Shown here: positions 18,947 to 27,921 of the stretch, piece by piece
Position numbering within the stretch: position 1 is the stretch's first letter
Layout: each line of letters starts with the position of its first letter
Assembly (NCBI RefSeq): GCF_016125515.1
Contig: NZ_WGLO01000005.1
Location: 1-64,000 of the forward strand
DNA length: 64,000 nucleotides
Origin: Hyphomonas sp.
Lineage (GTDB): Bacteria > Pseudomonadota > Alphaproteobacteria > Caulobacterales > Hyphomonadaceae
Direction of reading: 5' to 3'
Notes under the pieces: generated by a model
What the model was told of the DNA's origin: nothing
The model's database searches: none
Seen by the model: the letters and a program-made list of their open reading frames with translations, nothing else
Position numbers and translations under genes: made by a program

Positions 18947-19324
18947 TCACGACGTCTTGTAGCGCTTGGAGCGGCGGCGTTCCGGCCTGAGCAGGCGAAG
19001 CGGCACCGCGCCGGCGAGAATGCCGAGCAGGTTCGCGCCGGCGTCGACCAGGGAAGCGGTCCGGCCGCTTCCTGTCTGCAGGTATTCAAGGGCGAGGCCG
19101 TAGACGGCGAGCGCCAGGCAGACACGGTAGAGCCAGTTGCGGGGCGCTGTCAGGCCGATCACCACCGCCAGGCACAGGAAAGCCAGGAAATGGCTGAGCT
19201 TGTCCCAGGGGGTGAGGGCGAATCTTCCGAACATCGTGTCTGGCGGCGCGAGCGCCGCCGCCGTGAATCCGGCGACAAGAAATCCGGCAAAAAGCAAGGC
19301 CAACGCCTGAAAGATGAACTTCAA
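18947..19324 (-). CDS. VanZ-like small membrane protein
   Basis: This protein of about 125 residues has four hydrophobic segments and the VanZ-type signature TPWDKLSHFLAFLCLAV, then ALEYLQTGSGRTASLVDAGA with the conserved E-x-x-Q and D-x-x-x-N (DAGANLLG). VanZ-family proteins are common in exopolysaccharide loci but their biochemical role is unclear. A TTG at 19324, directly before KFIFQALALLF, is the likely start. A TTG at 19393 would add about 23 non-hydrophobic residues. It is transcribed with the GT4 gene, 1 base apart, and is divergent from gmd. Confidence 0.75.
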   Translation of the reverse strand: MKFIFQALALLFAGFLVAGFTAAALAPPDTMFGRFALTPWDKLSHFLAFLCLAVVIGLTAPRNWLYRVCLALAVYGLALEYLQTGSGRTASLVDAGANLLGILAGAVPLRLLRPERRRSKRYKTS

Positions 19325-19494
19325 AGCAGGCCCCGGTTCGCATTGATTTTCGGTTGCATTGCCTTCTATCCGCGATAACCGGATAGGTCTCAAGAGCGGG
19401 CAATCCGAACGGGGATAATTTGGTTGCTTGTGGTTGCGTTTTTGGCACTAGTGCAACCGTGCCAGCGGCGACCGTGCAGACAAAAGGACGTGCA

Positions 19495-20568
19495 ATGAGC
19501 GGACAGAAGACGGCCCTGATCACGGGCGCCACAGGGCAGGACGGCGCTTACCTTGCGGAGTTCCTACTTTCGAAGGGCTACATCGTGCACGGCGTGAAGC
19601 GTCGGTCCTCCTCTTTCAACACGGGACGGATCGAGCACCTCTATCAGGACCCGCATGTCGATAACCGGCGGTTTGTGCTGCATTACGGGGATCTGACGGA
19701 TTCGACCAACCTGATCCGTCTGGTTCAGGAAACCCAGCCCGACGAACTCTATAACCTGGCCGCCCAAAGCCATGTGCAGGTGAGTTTCGACAGCCCGGAG
19801 TACACGGCGAACGCCGACGCTGTAGGCACGCTGCGCCTGCTCGAAGCCATCCGTATCCTGAAGCTGGAAAGCAGGACGCGGTTCTACCAGGCCTCCACTT
19901 CCGAAATGTACGGGCTCGTGCAGGAGGTGCCGCAAAGCGAGAAGACGCCGTTCTATCCGCGCTCGCCGTACGGCGTGGCGAAGCTCTACGCCTACTGGAT
20001 TGTGGTGAACTACCGCGAAGCCTACGGCATGCATGCCTCGAACGGCATCCTGTTCAACCATGAAAGCCCGCTGCGCGGCGAAACCTTCGTTACGCGCAAG
20101 ATCACCAGGGCCGCCGCGGCGATCAGCCAGGGCCTGCAGGAACGCCTCTATCTCGGAAACCTCGACGCCAAGCGCGACTGGGGGCACGCAAAGGAATACG
20201 TCCGCGGCATGTGGATGATGTTGCAGCAGGAAAAGCCGGACGACTATGTGCTGGCGACGGGTGAGACCACGACAGTCCGCCAGTTCGTGGAATGGGCGTT
20301 TGAAGACGTGGGCATCGAGATCGGGTGGACGGGCAAAGGCATCCAGGAAAAAGGGCATGACCGTGCGACGGGCCGTTGTCTTGTCGAGATTGATCCACGC
20401 TATTTTCGGCCGACGGAAGTGGATCTCCTGCTCGGTGATCCGCGCAAGGCCCACGATGCGCTCGGCTGGAAGCACGAAACCAGCGTGCGCGAACTTGCGC
20501 GCGAAATGGTCGAGGCAGACCTCCGTTCCCTGATGACCCCCGAACTGCAGCTTGCGAAGGAAGTCTGA
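19495..20568 (+). CDS. gmd: GDP-mannose 4,6-dehydratase
   Basis: This 357-residue SDR enzyme has the NADP-binding [15 protein letters not shown] (about 10-24), [19 protein letters not shown] typical of Gmd, the active-site STSEMYG (about 132-138) and YGVAK (Tyr and Lys), and [16 protein letters not shown]. It converts GDP-D-mannose to GDP-4-keto-6-deoxy-D-mannose in the cytosol, the first step of GDP-L-fucose synthesis. Length is normal for Gmd. The ATG at 19495 follows AAAAGGACG. The fucose synthase gene starts one base after the stop, completing the pathway. Confidence 0.96.
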   Translation: MSGQKTALITGATGQDGAYLAEFLLSKGYIVHGVKRRSSSFNTGRIEHLYQDPHVDNRRFVLHYGDLTDSTNLIRLVQETQPDELYNLAAQSHVQVSFDSPEYTANADAVGTLRLLEAIRILKLESRTRFYQASTSEMYGLVQEVPQSEKTPFYPRSPYGVAKLYAYWIVVNYREAYGMHASNGILFNHESPLRGETFVTRKITRAAAAISQGLQERLYLGNLDAKRDWGHAKEYVRGMWMMLQQEKPDDYVLATGETTTVRQFVEWAFEDVGIEIGWTGKGIQEKGHDRATGRCLVEIDPRYFRPTEVDLLLGDPRKAHDALGWKHETSVRELAREMVEADLRSLMTPELQLAKEV

Positions 20569-20569
20569 A

Positions 20570-21526
20570 ATGGCTTCGGCGCCGATATTTGATCTGAGAG
20601 GCAAACGCATCCTGGTGACCGGTCACCGCGGCATGGTGGGCTCTGCCATTGTCCGGCGCCTTGAGCGCGAGCCCTGCGAAGTTCTGGTCGCAGGCCGCCA
20701 GGAGGCGGACCTTCGGCGCCAGGCCGAAGTCGAGCGCTTGGTCGACAACCTGCGTCCGGACGCGATCATCATCGCGGCGGCCAAGGTCGGCGGCATTCTC
20801 GCAAACGACACCTATCCGGCCGATTTTCTCTACGACAACCTGATGATCGCGGCGAATCTGATCGAAGCAGCGCACGGGCAGGATGTAGGCCGTCTGGTCT
20901 TCCTGGGGTCGAGCTGTATCTATCCGAAGTTTGCTCAGCAGCCGATCGAGGAAGATTCACTCCTGACCGGAACGCTGGAGCCGACGAACGAAGCCTACGC
21001 AATTGCCAAGATCGCGGGCATCAAGCTCGCCGAAGCCTATCGTCGCCAGCATGGGCGCGACTACATTTCTGCGATGCCCACGAATCTCTACGGCCCGGGT
21101 GACAATTTCGACCTTGCCTCCAGCCATGTCCTGCCGGCCTTGATCCGGAAGGCGCACGAGGCAAAGCAGTCAGGCGCCAAGGACATCGTCATCTGGGGCA
21201 CGGGGACGCCGCTGCGCGAGTTTCTTCATGCGGATGATTGCGCGGACGCGGTCGTGTTCCTGCTTCAGAATTATTCTGAACGGCAGCACATCAATGTCGG
21301 TTCCGGAACTGACCTTTCGATCCGTAGTCTGACAGAGCTCGTCTGCAAGGTGGTGGGGTTCGAAGGCAGCATTATAACGAGCCCCGACAAGCCCGACGGA
21401 ACACCCCGGAAGCTGATGTCAGCCGACAAGCTGCGTGCACTGGGCTGGGCCCCGTCGATCGGCTTGGAACAGGGTATTCGCGAAACCTATGACTGGTTCC
21501 TGAAGCACGTTGCCGCGCCGGTCTGA
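20570..21526 (+). CDS. fcl: GDP-L-fucose synthase
   Basis: This 318-residue SDR enzyme has GHRGMVGSAIVRRLE (NADP-binding), FLGSSCIYPKFAQQPIEEDS (active-site Ser and Cys), YAIAKIAGIKLAEAYRRQ (Tyr and Lys), TNLYGPGDNFD and FLHADDCADAVV. All are diagnostic for the 3,5-epimerase/4-reductase that makes GDP-L-fucose from the Gmd product. It also carries the alternative name WcaG. The ATG at 20570 follows gmd by one base, so the two are one transcription unit. It is convergent with the initiating sugar transferase, with 6 bases between stops. Confidence 0.96.
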   Translation: MASAPIFDLRGKRILVTGHRGMVGSAIVRRLEREPCEVLVAGRQEADLRRQAEVERLVDNLRPDAIIIAAAKVGGILANDTYPADFLYDNLMIAANLIEAAHGQDVGRLVFLGSSCIYPKFAQQPIEEDSLLTGTLEPTNEAYAIAKIAGIKLAEAYRRQHGRDYISAMPTNLYGPGDNFDLASSHVLPALIRKAHEAKQSGAKDIVIWGTGTPLREFLHADDCADAVVFLLQNYSERQHINVGSGTDLSIRSLTELVCKVVGFEGSIITSPDKPDGTPRKLMSADKLRALGWAPSIGLEQGIRETYDWFLKHVAAPV

Positions 21527-21532
21527 TCGCCC

Positions 21533-22855
21533 TTACTTCGCGCCGTGTCCGGTGATCATCACACGGATCGTCTGCATGACGATCAGCACGTCGAGCCAGA
21601 CCGAGAAGTTGCGCACGTAGTAGAAGTCATATTCCAGCTTCTCGCGGACATCGTCGACACTCGTGACGTGACCTTGCTTGATCTGGGCCCAGCCGGTGAT
21701 GCCTGGCCGCACGATGTGCCGGTAGCGGTAAAACGGCAGCTGGCGTTCGTACCAGGACGACAGCGCAATTGTTTCCGGGCGGGGGCCGATCCAGCTCATT
21801 TCGCCGCGCAGGATGTTGAAGATCTGAGGCAGTTCGTCGATCCGCGTCTTGCGGATGATCTTGCCGATCCGCGTGATGCGCGCGTCATCAGACTGCGTCA
21901 TGTCCTGTGTCACATCGCGCTCGGCTTCGGCCTGCACCCGCATCGACCGGAACTTGTAGACCGTGAACGGCTTGCCGCGATGTCCCATCCGGGGTTGGCG
22001 GAACAGCGCGGGTCCGCGAGACTCGATGCGGATCAGCAGAGCGACCAGCAGCAGGAGCGGTGACAGCAAGACTGCTGCAACGAACGCGAGCGCAAAGTCC
22101 ACATAGAACTTGGCCGGCGCGTAGATGCTGTCCGGCGCAAGGTGGCCGAACGAGTTTTCGGAGAGGTGGTCGATGGCGACCTGGCCTTCGATCGACTCTT
22201 TCAGTTGCTTGGCGTTGAACACGCGCCGGCCGCTGATGGCGGCTTCGGCGAGATAGCGTTCCCATTCGGCGGTCAGCCCCGCGTAATGGAAATCGGCCAC
22301 AAGCGGGATGTGCGGTGCGCGCTCGGCTTCCGCCGGCGTTGAAAAACGGACCCAGTCCACGTATCCAATCCGGGTCAACACCGACGTGCGGCCGCCGGAG
22401 ACGAGCCCGTAGACGGGGCGGCGCACCCGCGAGAGGACGTAGGTCAACACGAAGAAGAACGCGGTCACCAGAAGGAAGCTGAGGACGAGTTGCTTGCGGC
22501 TGAAGTCAAGCCGCAGCGCCACGAACAGCGACAGGACTGCGAGATAGGAGACCACGAAGCCGGGAAGCTGGTTCAGGAGCGCGCTCGTGCCTGGCAGGCT
22601 CGTGACTTTGCGGTAGATCAGATAGCCGAACAGGACGGCAACGGCGCAACCGATCAGCGTCGTCTCGTAACTGAAATTGTCGTCGGACACGTACTCGAAT
22701 TGCTGCCGGATCCAGAGCGGTGTGCCGATGCCGATGATCAGGGCTGCGAGCAACTGGAAGCGCACGCTGCCGAGGATCGCAGCCAGCCGGTGGCGCCAGG
22801 ACGACGTAACGTGCTGGGCGACGTCGAAATCAACGACATTGACGGGGGCGTTCAT
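21533..22855 (-). CDS. Initiating sugar transferase (polyprenyl glycosylphosphotransferase)
   Basis: This 440-residue protein has four or five N-terminal transmembrane helices, a degenerate nucleotide-binding region, another membrane helix (FALAFVAAVLLSPLLLLVAL, about 255-274) and the bacterial sugar-transferase domain. Conserved motifs are GPALFRQPRMGHRGKPF, VYKFRSM, RKTRIDELPQIFNILRGEMS and IGPRPE, then RPGITGWAQI. It moves a sugar-1-phosphate to undecaprenyl phosphate, the committed step of EPS repeat synthesis. Glucose or galactose are the usual substrates of this class; which one applies here is not shown by the sequence. It overlaps the RfaH-like gene by 4 bases. Confidence 0.92.
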   Translation of the reverse strand: MNAPVNVVDFDVAQHVTSSWRHRLAAILGSVRFQLLAALIIGIGTPLWIRQQFEYVSDDNFSYETTLIGCAVAVLFGYLIYRKVTSLPGTSALLNQLPGFVVSYLAVLSLFVALRLDFSRKQLVLSFLLVTAFFFVLTYVLSRVRRPVYGLVSGGRTSVLTRIGYVDWVRFSTPAEAERAPHIPLVADFHYAGLTAEWERYLAEAAISGRRVFNAKQLKESIEGQVAIDHLSENSFGHLAPDSIYAPAKFYVDFALAFVAAVLLSPLLLLVALLIRIESRGPALFRQPRMGHRGKPFTVYKFRSMRVQAEAERDVTQDMTQSDDARITRIGKIIRKTRIDELPQIFNILRGEMSWIGPRPETIALSSWYERQLPFYRYRHIVRPGITGWAQIKQGHVTSVDDVREKLEYDFYYVRNFSVWLDVLIVMQTIRVMITGHGAK

Positions 22856-23379
22856 GCGGCAGTCTCCGTGCGGGACGCTGGGACAGTGCGACCACTGGGA
22901 AGGGTCAGTCTCGTTGCGCGTTCTGCGACAGAAATCAGGAGGGTGATGCGCTCGGCATCGGGGAGGGCGACGACCTTGCCGATCCAGTCGTCAAATATAC
23001 CGCCGACAACCCGCACCTCGTCGCCGAGGGCGGGGGCGGGCCAGTGCGGCTGGATATCGCCGTCCGGCGACACGCTGGCGATCAGGGCTTCAACCAGCCC
23101 CTCTGGCAGCGGTGCCGGACGTCCCCCAAACTTCACGAGCGAGGAAATCCCCGGCGTCGAATCTACCGGCTTCCAGCGCACGGTCGTCACATCGATGTTG
23201 ATGAAGAGGTAGCCGGGAAAGAGGGGCACCTGCTTGCGAAGCGTCCGGCGGGCATGCGTCACGTGTTTGGTGATACGCGGACAGAAGGTCTGGTAGCCTT
23301 GGCGCTCAAGGTTCCTGAGCGCGAGCGCTTCGCCATTGGCGTGAATTTTCGCGGCGAACCACTTCTCGAACCCACCCAT
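22852..23379 (-). CDS. NusG/RfaH-like transcription antitermination factor
   Basis: This 175-residue protein has an NGN domain starting KWFAAKIHANGEALALRNLE, then GYQTFCPRI, QVPLFPGYLFINIDV, VDSTPGISSLVKFGG and a C-terminal KOW-like segment GDEVRVVGGIFDDWIGKVVA. The W-x-x-x pattern, FPGYLF and the KOW sequence place it with specialised NusG paralogues (RfaH, UpxY, LoaP types) that let RNA polymerase read through long polysaccharide operons. The ATG at 23379 is preferred to a GTG at 23394. It precedes the initiating transferase with a 4-base overlap. Its likely target is this EPS locus, but no operon-polarity element was recognised. Confidence 0.82.
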   Translation of the reverse strand: MGGFEKWFAAKIHANGEALALRNLERQGYQTFCPRITKHVTHARRTLRKQVPLFPGYLFINIDVTTVRWKPVDSTPGISSLVKFGGRPAPLPEGLVEALIASVSPDGDIQPHWPAPALGDEVRVVGGIFDDWIGKVVALPDAERITLLISVAERATRLTLPSGRTVPASRTETAA

Positions 23380-23563
23380 CTCACGCCCCGGCACATTCTA
23401 CTTTTCGTATTGAAGGTAATGAACGGGAGGATTGAAACCGAATCAAGTGTGGCAATTAAAAATTTTCCATGACTCTCCTTTTGGGTGCAGAAATGCCACA
23501 CAAACAACCAGCGGCGCCAAATTGCTGGACAGATGAATTTTTGAATCGGAAGTAGAACGCCTG

Positions 23564-24334
23564 ATGTTCGGTAAGCGCTTGAACTCGCAGGGATCTGCCG
23601 GGCCGCAAGGGACCCCGGGGCGCCGGCTTTACGCCATCGGCGACGTCCACGGCTGCTATGCCGAAATGTGCGCCCTAATGGTGCGGATAGAGCAGGATCA
23701 CCGCGCCCGACCGGACGCGGAATGCTTTGTTGTCTTCCTTGGCGATCTCATCGACCGGGGACCGCACAGCCGCGACGTGATCCGTCACTTGATCGACCGT
23801 CCGCCTGCCTTCGCAAAGATGCTTGTCCTCAAGGGCAACCATGAAGAAATGATGTTGCGGTCACTACGCGGCGAGCCCGAACTGATCAAGGACTGGCTAA
23901 AGCATGGAGGCGACACATGTGCCCGTAGTTACGGGCTCGATCCGGCGCGCTTGCTGACCGAAAACGTGGACACGCTCGAACACCTGCTCACCCGGTTCAT
24001 TCCGGAAGAGCATCTCGATTTCCTCGATGGCTGCGTCGATCAAGTGCGGTTCGGTGACTACCTTCTTGTGCATGCGGGCGTCCGGCCGGGCGTTGCTCTG
24101 GAGGCTCAGTCTGGCCACGACCTGCGCTGGATCCGGGGCGAGTTCCTGGAAACCGATCGATCCTTCGGTGCGGTCGTCGTTCATGGACACACCGTCACCG
24201 ACCAGGTGGTGCAGAAGCCAAACCGGATCGGGGTCGATACCGGCGTTTACAAGACGGGCGTCTTGAGCGCGGTGCGCCTTGAAGGCGCCGACCGCAGCAT
24301 CTTGAGTGCCGGAACTCCAAAGTTGCAGGCCTGA
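23564..24334 (+). CDS. Metallophosphoesterase (PrpA/serine-threonine phosphatase-like)
   Basis: This 256-residue protein carries all PPP-family metal-site motifs in order: YAIGDVHGCYAEM, FLGDLIDRGPHSRDV, LKGNHEEMML, LLVHAGVRPG and VVVHGHTV. It also has the family's IGVDTGVYKTG ending. These residues bind two metal ions and hydrolyse phosphate esters, with protein Ser/Thr phosphate or diadenosine tetraphosphate as typical substrates. Length fits bacterial PrpA-like phosphatases. It starts divergently from the RfaH-like gene. A role in reversing phosphorylation within the EPS system is possible but unproven. Confidence 0.88.
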   Translation: MFGKRLNSQGSAGPQGTPGRRLYAIGDVHGCYAEMCALMVRIEQDHRARPDAECFVVFLGDLIDRGPHSRDVIRHLIDRPPAFAKMLVLKGNHEEMMLRSLRGEPELIKDWLKHGGDTCARSYGLDPARLLTENVDTLEHLLTRFIPEEHLDFLDGCVDQVRFGDYLLVHAGVRPGVALEAQSGHDLRWIRGEFLETDRSFGAVVVHGHTVTDQVVQKPNRIGVDTGVYKTGVLSAVRLEGADRSILSAGTPKLQA

Positions 24335-24540
24335 GCCCGTTACAAATGTGCAGGTTAGGCGACGAACCCGGGACGGGCGCGTTGAAAATGCGGTTTGAGC
24401 TGAACAATCTTCAGGCGACGTGCACAATTCAAAGGCAAATGGGAAACCGCTCAACTTTGCGCCTCTACGGCGAAAATTATGGGTCGACGCGATAGGCTCA
24501 ATGGGTTAATGAACTTGCCAAGGTAAATGAGGGGTTTTCC

Positions 24541-24987
24541 ATGATCAGGCTGTTCACTGCGGGCGTTGCAACGTTCGCCCTTTCCGGAATGATGATTGCG
24601 GCTGCCGAGACCAGTGTCGCGTCGACGACGGGTGAAGCCGGCGGTGTGGTTGTGGCGCGCGGCGGTGAGACCTTCTCGCTGCAGGCAGGTGACCCGCTTT
24701 TTGATGGCGACCGGATCGTGACCCGCAGCGGGGCATCCGCCGAGATCTCCGGTGAAGCCTGTACCCGCACGATCCCGGAACTCTCCTCGCTGGTTATCGC
24801 GGACGATTTCTGCACGGCCGTGATCGCATCGGCCGATACGACCATTCTGGCTGATGCCGGCGCGATCAGCGAAGGCACTGGCACAGGTGCTCTGCTTCCG
24901 CTCCTGGGAGTCGCGGGCGCCGGCGGCGCAGCAGCGGCGGCGGGTGGCGGCGGCGGCGATAGCGGTGGCAGCGCCACCAGCCCCTGA
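24541..24987 (+). CDS. Small secreted FecR-like protein with Gly-rich tail
   Basis: This 148-residue protein has a signal peptide (MIRLFTAGVATFALSGMMIA) and a short FecR-like beta segment, VVVARGGETFSLQAGDPLFD then GDRIVTRSGASAEISGEAC. Its C-terminus has a hydrophobic stretch and a polyglycine run (GALLPLLGVAGAGGAAAAAG, then GGGGG). The core resembles the 'l..Gd.l..gdri.T..ga.aei' strand pattern of FecR domains, although no anti-sigma partner is nearby. The tail looks like a membrane or surface-anchoring or sorting-type end, but it does not match a known sorting signal. A strong terminator follows the gene, so it is monocistronic. Confidence 0.65.
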   Translation: MIRLFTAGVATFALSGMMIAAAETSVASTTGEAGGVVVARGGETFSLQAGDPLFDGDRIVTRSGASAEISGEACTRTIPELSSLVIADDFCTAVIASADTTILADAGAISEGTGTGALLPLLGVAGAGGAAAAAGGGGGDSGGSATSP

Positions 24988-25015
24988 TCCTTACGACTTT
25001 ACACCCTGCTCCTTG

Positions 25016-25046
25016 GCCCGCCGGTAAAACGGCGGGCTTTGTTTTT
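25016..25046 (+). terminator. Rho-independent terminator
   Basis: A perfect 8-bp GC-rich stem, GCCCGCCG / CGGCGGGC, with a short loop (GTAAAA), is followed directly by TTTGTTTTT. It lies 29 bases after the FecR-like gene and is the clearest intrinsic terminator in the window. Confidence 0.9.
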
Positions 25047-25283
25047 GTGGGATGGCTTCGCAGCGCCCCATGGTCGGCCTTGAAAATCATTTCGCTGGCG
25101 AGCTTACTTCCGAAGCAAAGCCGACCTGCATACCGGAAGGGCGCGCCACTCGTGAGAAGCTGAAAGAGCGCTGCAGAAGGCTCAGGTTGCCGGCGTCCGC
25201 CAATCAACTCAAGCGTCGACCTCACCAGCGTTCAGCCTACGCTTTGCGATTTGCATTCGAACGCACAGCTGCGCGCGACTTTC

Positions 25284-26924
25284 TCAAGGCTGAACGGCAG
25301 ACACGGTTAACGGATCGGCTTCTGGCACCAGGGTGCCAAAGACCAATACCGGCTTGGCGTCGGCGGTCTCGCACTGCCCGGCGCTGGCCCAGCGCGCGCC
25401 AATGAGCGCCGTTGCCGGGTTGCGCTGCGCTTCGTCCAGCGCAGTGATCTTGGACACGCGTACGCCGCTTCCCGGCAACCGGCTGGCAAAACTGGCGGCG
25501 ACAGGCACTTCGGTGCCGGCAGGCGTCAGTCCAACTGCGAGCGCGGTGATCCCTCCAAAATCGGCATCGTCGACTACGGTCAGACATTGTATCTTGACCG
25601 GGCGGGCGGGGAAATAAGCCTCCCAGCTTTCCGCCGAGGGCACGCGCCGGGTGCCTGCCAGAAAAAGCGATCCGTCGGCGTCTTCTGTAATCGGCGACGC
25701 GGCGTCGAACGCGAACAGGCGTTCGCCAAGCACCTGGAGTTCGATGCTGGACGTAGCCGCGAAGAATTTGCGAAACAATCCGCCATCGGATTTCAATGCG
25801 GATTCCGCTTGCGCTGGCGTAGGCTGCTCGGGCGCGGGAAGGTTGATCCCAAATCGTTCCAGTTCTTCCTTTTGACCCGGCCCGGTCAGGCACGCGGGAC
25901 GCCGCATCGCTTCTACTGCCGTGGCTTCTTTGTGCGTCGCGATCATGAGCCAGGAAAGGGCCGAAGCGTCCGCACTGGAAAAGCCGTTGTCTTCCAGGCG
26001 GCTTTGTACGTCGAGGCAAATTGCATTCAAGCTGACGGGATCGGTCGTGGCCTGATACTTCGTCCATCCATTTTCCGTAGCTTTGTCCACGGCTTTGGGG
26101 AGCGGAAGGCTACCGATTTTCCACTGCAACGGCGTGTACGGATTGATCGCGCCGAGAGCGGGGACCAAGTCGACCATCGGTTTGATGGCGCTTCCAATGA
26201 ACTGGAATTTTGCAACGGCGCCGGCCGTCAGTTTGCCCGACCGTGTGTCGACCTCGACTAGCCGAAGGGCTTTCTCGCGTGCCTGTCCAGGAGCGAGGCC
26301 CACAGCGACCGTTTCTTCTGCCGTCATGGTCCTGCTGGTAAAATTGCCCAACTGCTCTCGCGAAACTTCCCCCAGTGCACTTGCGATCGGATCCGGCGCT
26401 CCAGCATACCTGACGAGTTCGCCGATAGCGTCCTTCGCGCCCTTCAACAAACTGTCGTCCAGTGTGGTTCGATCTTCGAGCTGGGCGGTGATGCGGAAGA
26501 TGAGATTGTCATCTGATGCCGTCTTCAAGAGCGGGGACAGGTAACTGATATCATTCGTACCCGGAGAGCATTTTTTCCCGCGGTTGCGCGATTTTAGAGT
26601 AAGGACCGGAAATGTATCAGAGATTGCGCGGTCGGTACTGTATTCGACGCTGATCGCCGTCAGAATATCGCGGTTCGGCGTGTTGTTCCAGAAATTCTGG
26701 AGCGCGCCCTGCACGCCCGTCGCCGACGCGTTGTTGGGGCGCCTGCAGTCGAACTGGGATCCGCCCGGCTTTACAACTTCCGGATCGACGACCAATTGGT
26801 AGTAGTCGTTCGACGCGATCGGCAACATCGGCACCCCGGTACCGGGCTGGATCACAGCTTGCGTCGCGCAGCCAGCCAACAAGAAAGCTGCGAAGCATAC
26901 AGTTAGTGCGGTGGATCGGCTCAT
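25284..26924 (-). CDS. Large lipoprotein of unknown function
   Basis: This 546-residue protein starts with a lipoprotein signal (MSRSTALTVCFAAFLLAGC; lipobox LAGC). The mature part has no recognised domain. It is mixed alpha/beta, with features such as YYQLVVDPEVVKPGG near the N-terminus, repeated hydrophobic strands and a few cysteines (for example FDCRRPNNAS and LDVQSRLEDN). The ATG at 26924 is preferred over 26939 because GAAGGA stands at normal distance before it. It is flanked by unrelated genes. Function is unknown; outer-membrane or periplasmic attachment is inferred from the lipobox. Confidence 0.65.
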   Translation of the reverse strand: MSRSTALTVCFAAFLLAGCATQAVIQPGTGVPMLPIASNDYYQLVVDPEVVKPGGSQFDCRRPNNASATGVQGALQNFWNNTPNRDILTAISVEYSTDRAISDTFPVLTLKSRNRGKKCSPGTNDISYLSPLLKTASDDNLIFRITAQLEDRTTLDDSLLKGAKDAIGELVRYAGAPDPIASALGEVSREQLGNFTSRTMTAEETVAVGLAPGQAREKALRLVEVDTRSGKLTAGAVAKFQFIGSAIKPMVDLVPALGAINPYTPLQWKIGSLPLPKAVDKATENGWTKYQATTDPVSLNAICLDVQSRLEDNGFSSADASALSWLMIATHKEATAVEAMRRPACLTGPGQKEELERFGINLPAPEQPTPAQAESALKSDGGLFRKFFAATSSIELQVLGERLFAFDAASPITEDADGSLFLAGTRRVPSAESWEAYFPARPVKIQCLTVVDDADFGGITALAVGLTPAGTEVPVAASFASRLPGSGVRVSKITALDEAQRNPATALIGARWASAGQCETADAKPVLVFGTLVPEADPLTVSAVQP

Positions 26925-27032
26925 TTGAAATTCCTTCATGAAATTTTTTTGCGAAGCTTTCGATGCTTTGAAGTCCGGTGTTCCAGAACGAGATGATCAA
27001 TCTGCAAGCTGCGCAATGTCAGCCAGCGACGA

Positions 27033-27692
27033 TCACGTGCAGACTGACGCCTCGCCCTGAAGAAGATTTGGTTCAAAGTCCCAAACACTTTCAGTTCTGA
27101 GTCGGCGCCGGTGGACGACCCCGCCGCCGCTTCCGTTCTTGATCCCGAAGAGCGGACCGCTCACGTAAGGCAGGGATAAGCCTGCTATTTCAAACCCCAG
27201 TAGTTCGAGCGCAGCAGCACGCGAAGTGCGCGCAAATGTCTCGACGATGATGTTGGCGCATTGCATCTTTCCAGCGGCTTCGATCCGGGCTTCATCAAGC
27301 GCCCGGCTGAGGCCCCGTCCGGCAAAGGCCGGATCAACGACCAGTCGGTTGAGAGAGGCTATTGGGCCGGGCAGGCCATTCGGGAACACGCTGGCGAAAA
27401 TCTCGGCGTTCGGTACGGAAGACAGCTCAGCATGAACCGTCATGCGCGCGGCCGCGACAAGTATGCCGTTGTCGGAAAGGGTCCAATGCCGTGCAAACAG
27501 ATCAAAGTCGTCCAGCCATTCCCTCATGTCCGGGAATGCCGGTTGACGCGCTCTCCAGGCCCGCACCCTCAGTTGGCCGATAGCGGAAAGCAGGCGTTCG
27601 TCATCAGGTGAAATTTCGACGGGGCCAGCCAACATCAGGCGCCTCCCATGCGAGGCAGATGGAACGGAGGCCGATCTTGCATCAAGAGCCAT
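27033..27692 (-). CDS. GNAT-superfamily acyltransferase
   Basis: This 219-residue protein has the GNAT core: an N-terminal strand and helix with IGQLRVRAWRARQPAFPDMR, a second strand with ILVAAARMTVH, the acyl-CoA pyrophosphate-binding motif NRLVVDPAFAGRGLSRALDE (V-x-P-x-x-x-G-R-G), and a C-terminal AALELLGFEIAG. It should transfer an acyl group from CoA to an amine. The W-[DL]-D-F-D-x-x-A-R-H pattern in the first half faintly recalls LuxI-type synthases, which share the GNAT fold. ATG at 27692 has GGGAGG at ideal distance. It is divergent from the HTH-hydrolase gene. Substrate unknown. Confidence 0.7.
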   Translation of the reverse strand: MALDARSASVPSASHGRRLMLAGPVEISPDDERLLSAIGQLRVRAWRARQPAFPDMREWLDDFDLFARHWTLSDNGILVAAARMTVHAELSSVPNAEIFASVFPNGLPGPIASLNRLVVDPAFAGRGLSRALDEARIEAAGKMQCANIIVETFARTSRAAALELLGFEIAGLSLPYVSGPLFGIKNGSGGGVVHRRRLRTESVWDFEPNLLQGEASVCT

Positions 27693-27921
27693 TCGATATC
27701 CTCCCACGGGCCGCCGTCGATGCCTTCCCGCTGCGCCATCGAACAGGATCCGCTCCGCTGCGGATGATCTGCGCGACCGCGCTGTCCGGTTGTCCCGAAA
27801 CCACCCTGCGTCACCAAAAGTATCAATCGCCGATTGCGTTTCCCATCCCCATTTGTAGGGTGTTGCCAACTATAATCCGCACGCTGAATGCGGTCGGGCC
27901 CGGTCTTGAGGGAGGCTTCGT
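27693..27921. promoter_or_regulatory. Divergent promoter region of the GNAT and HTH-hydrolase genes
   Basis: About 229 bases separate the two divergent starts. Strong ribosome-binding sites lie at each end (CCTCCC on the plus strand at 27700-27705 for the minus-strand gene; GAGGGAGG at 27908-27915 for the plus-strand gene). Both genes must be transcribed from here. I could not define a palindromic operator by eye. Confidence 0.5.

Noticed and set aside
23380-24540. RfaH ops element or JUMPstart sequence near the EPS genes
   Set aside because: No GGCGGTAG-type core was found in the intergenic regions around the EPS locus; a GGTAGCG near 3626 is too partial.
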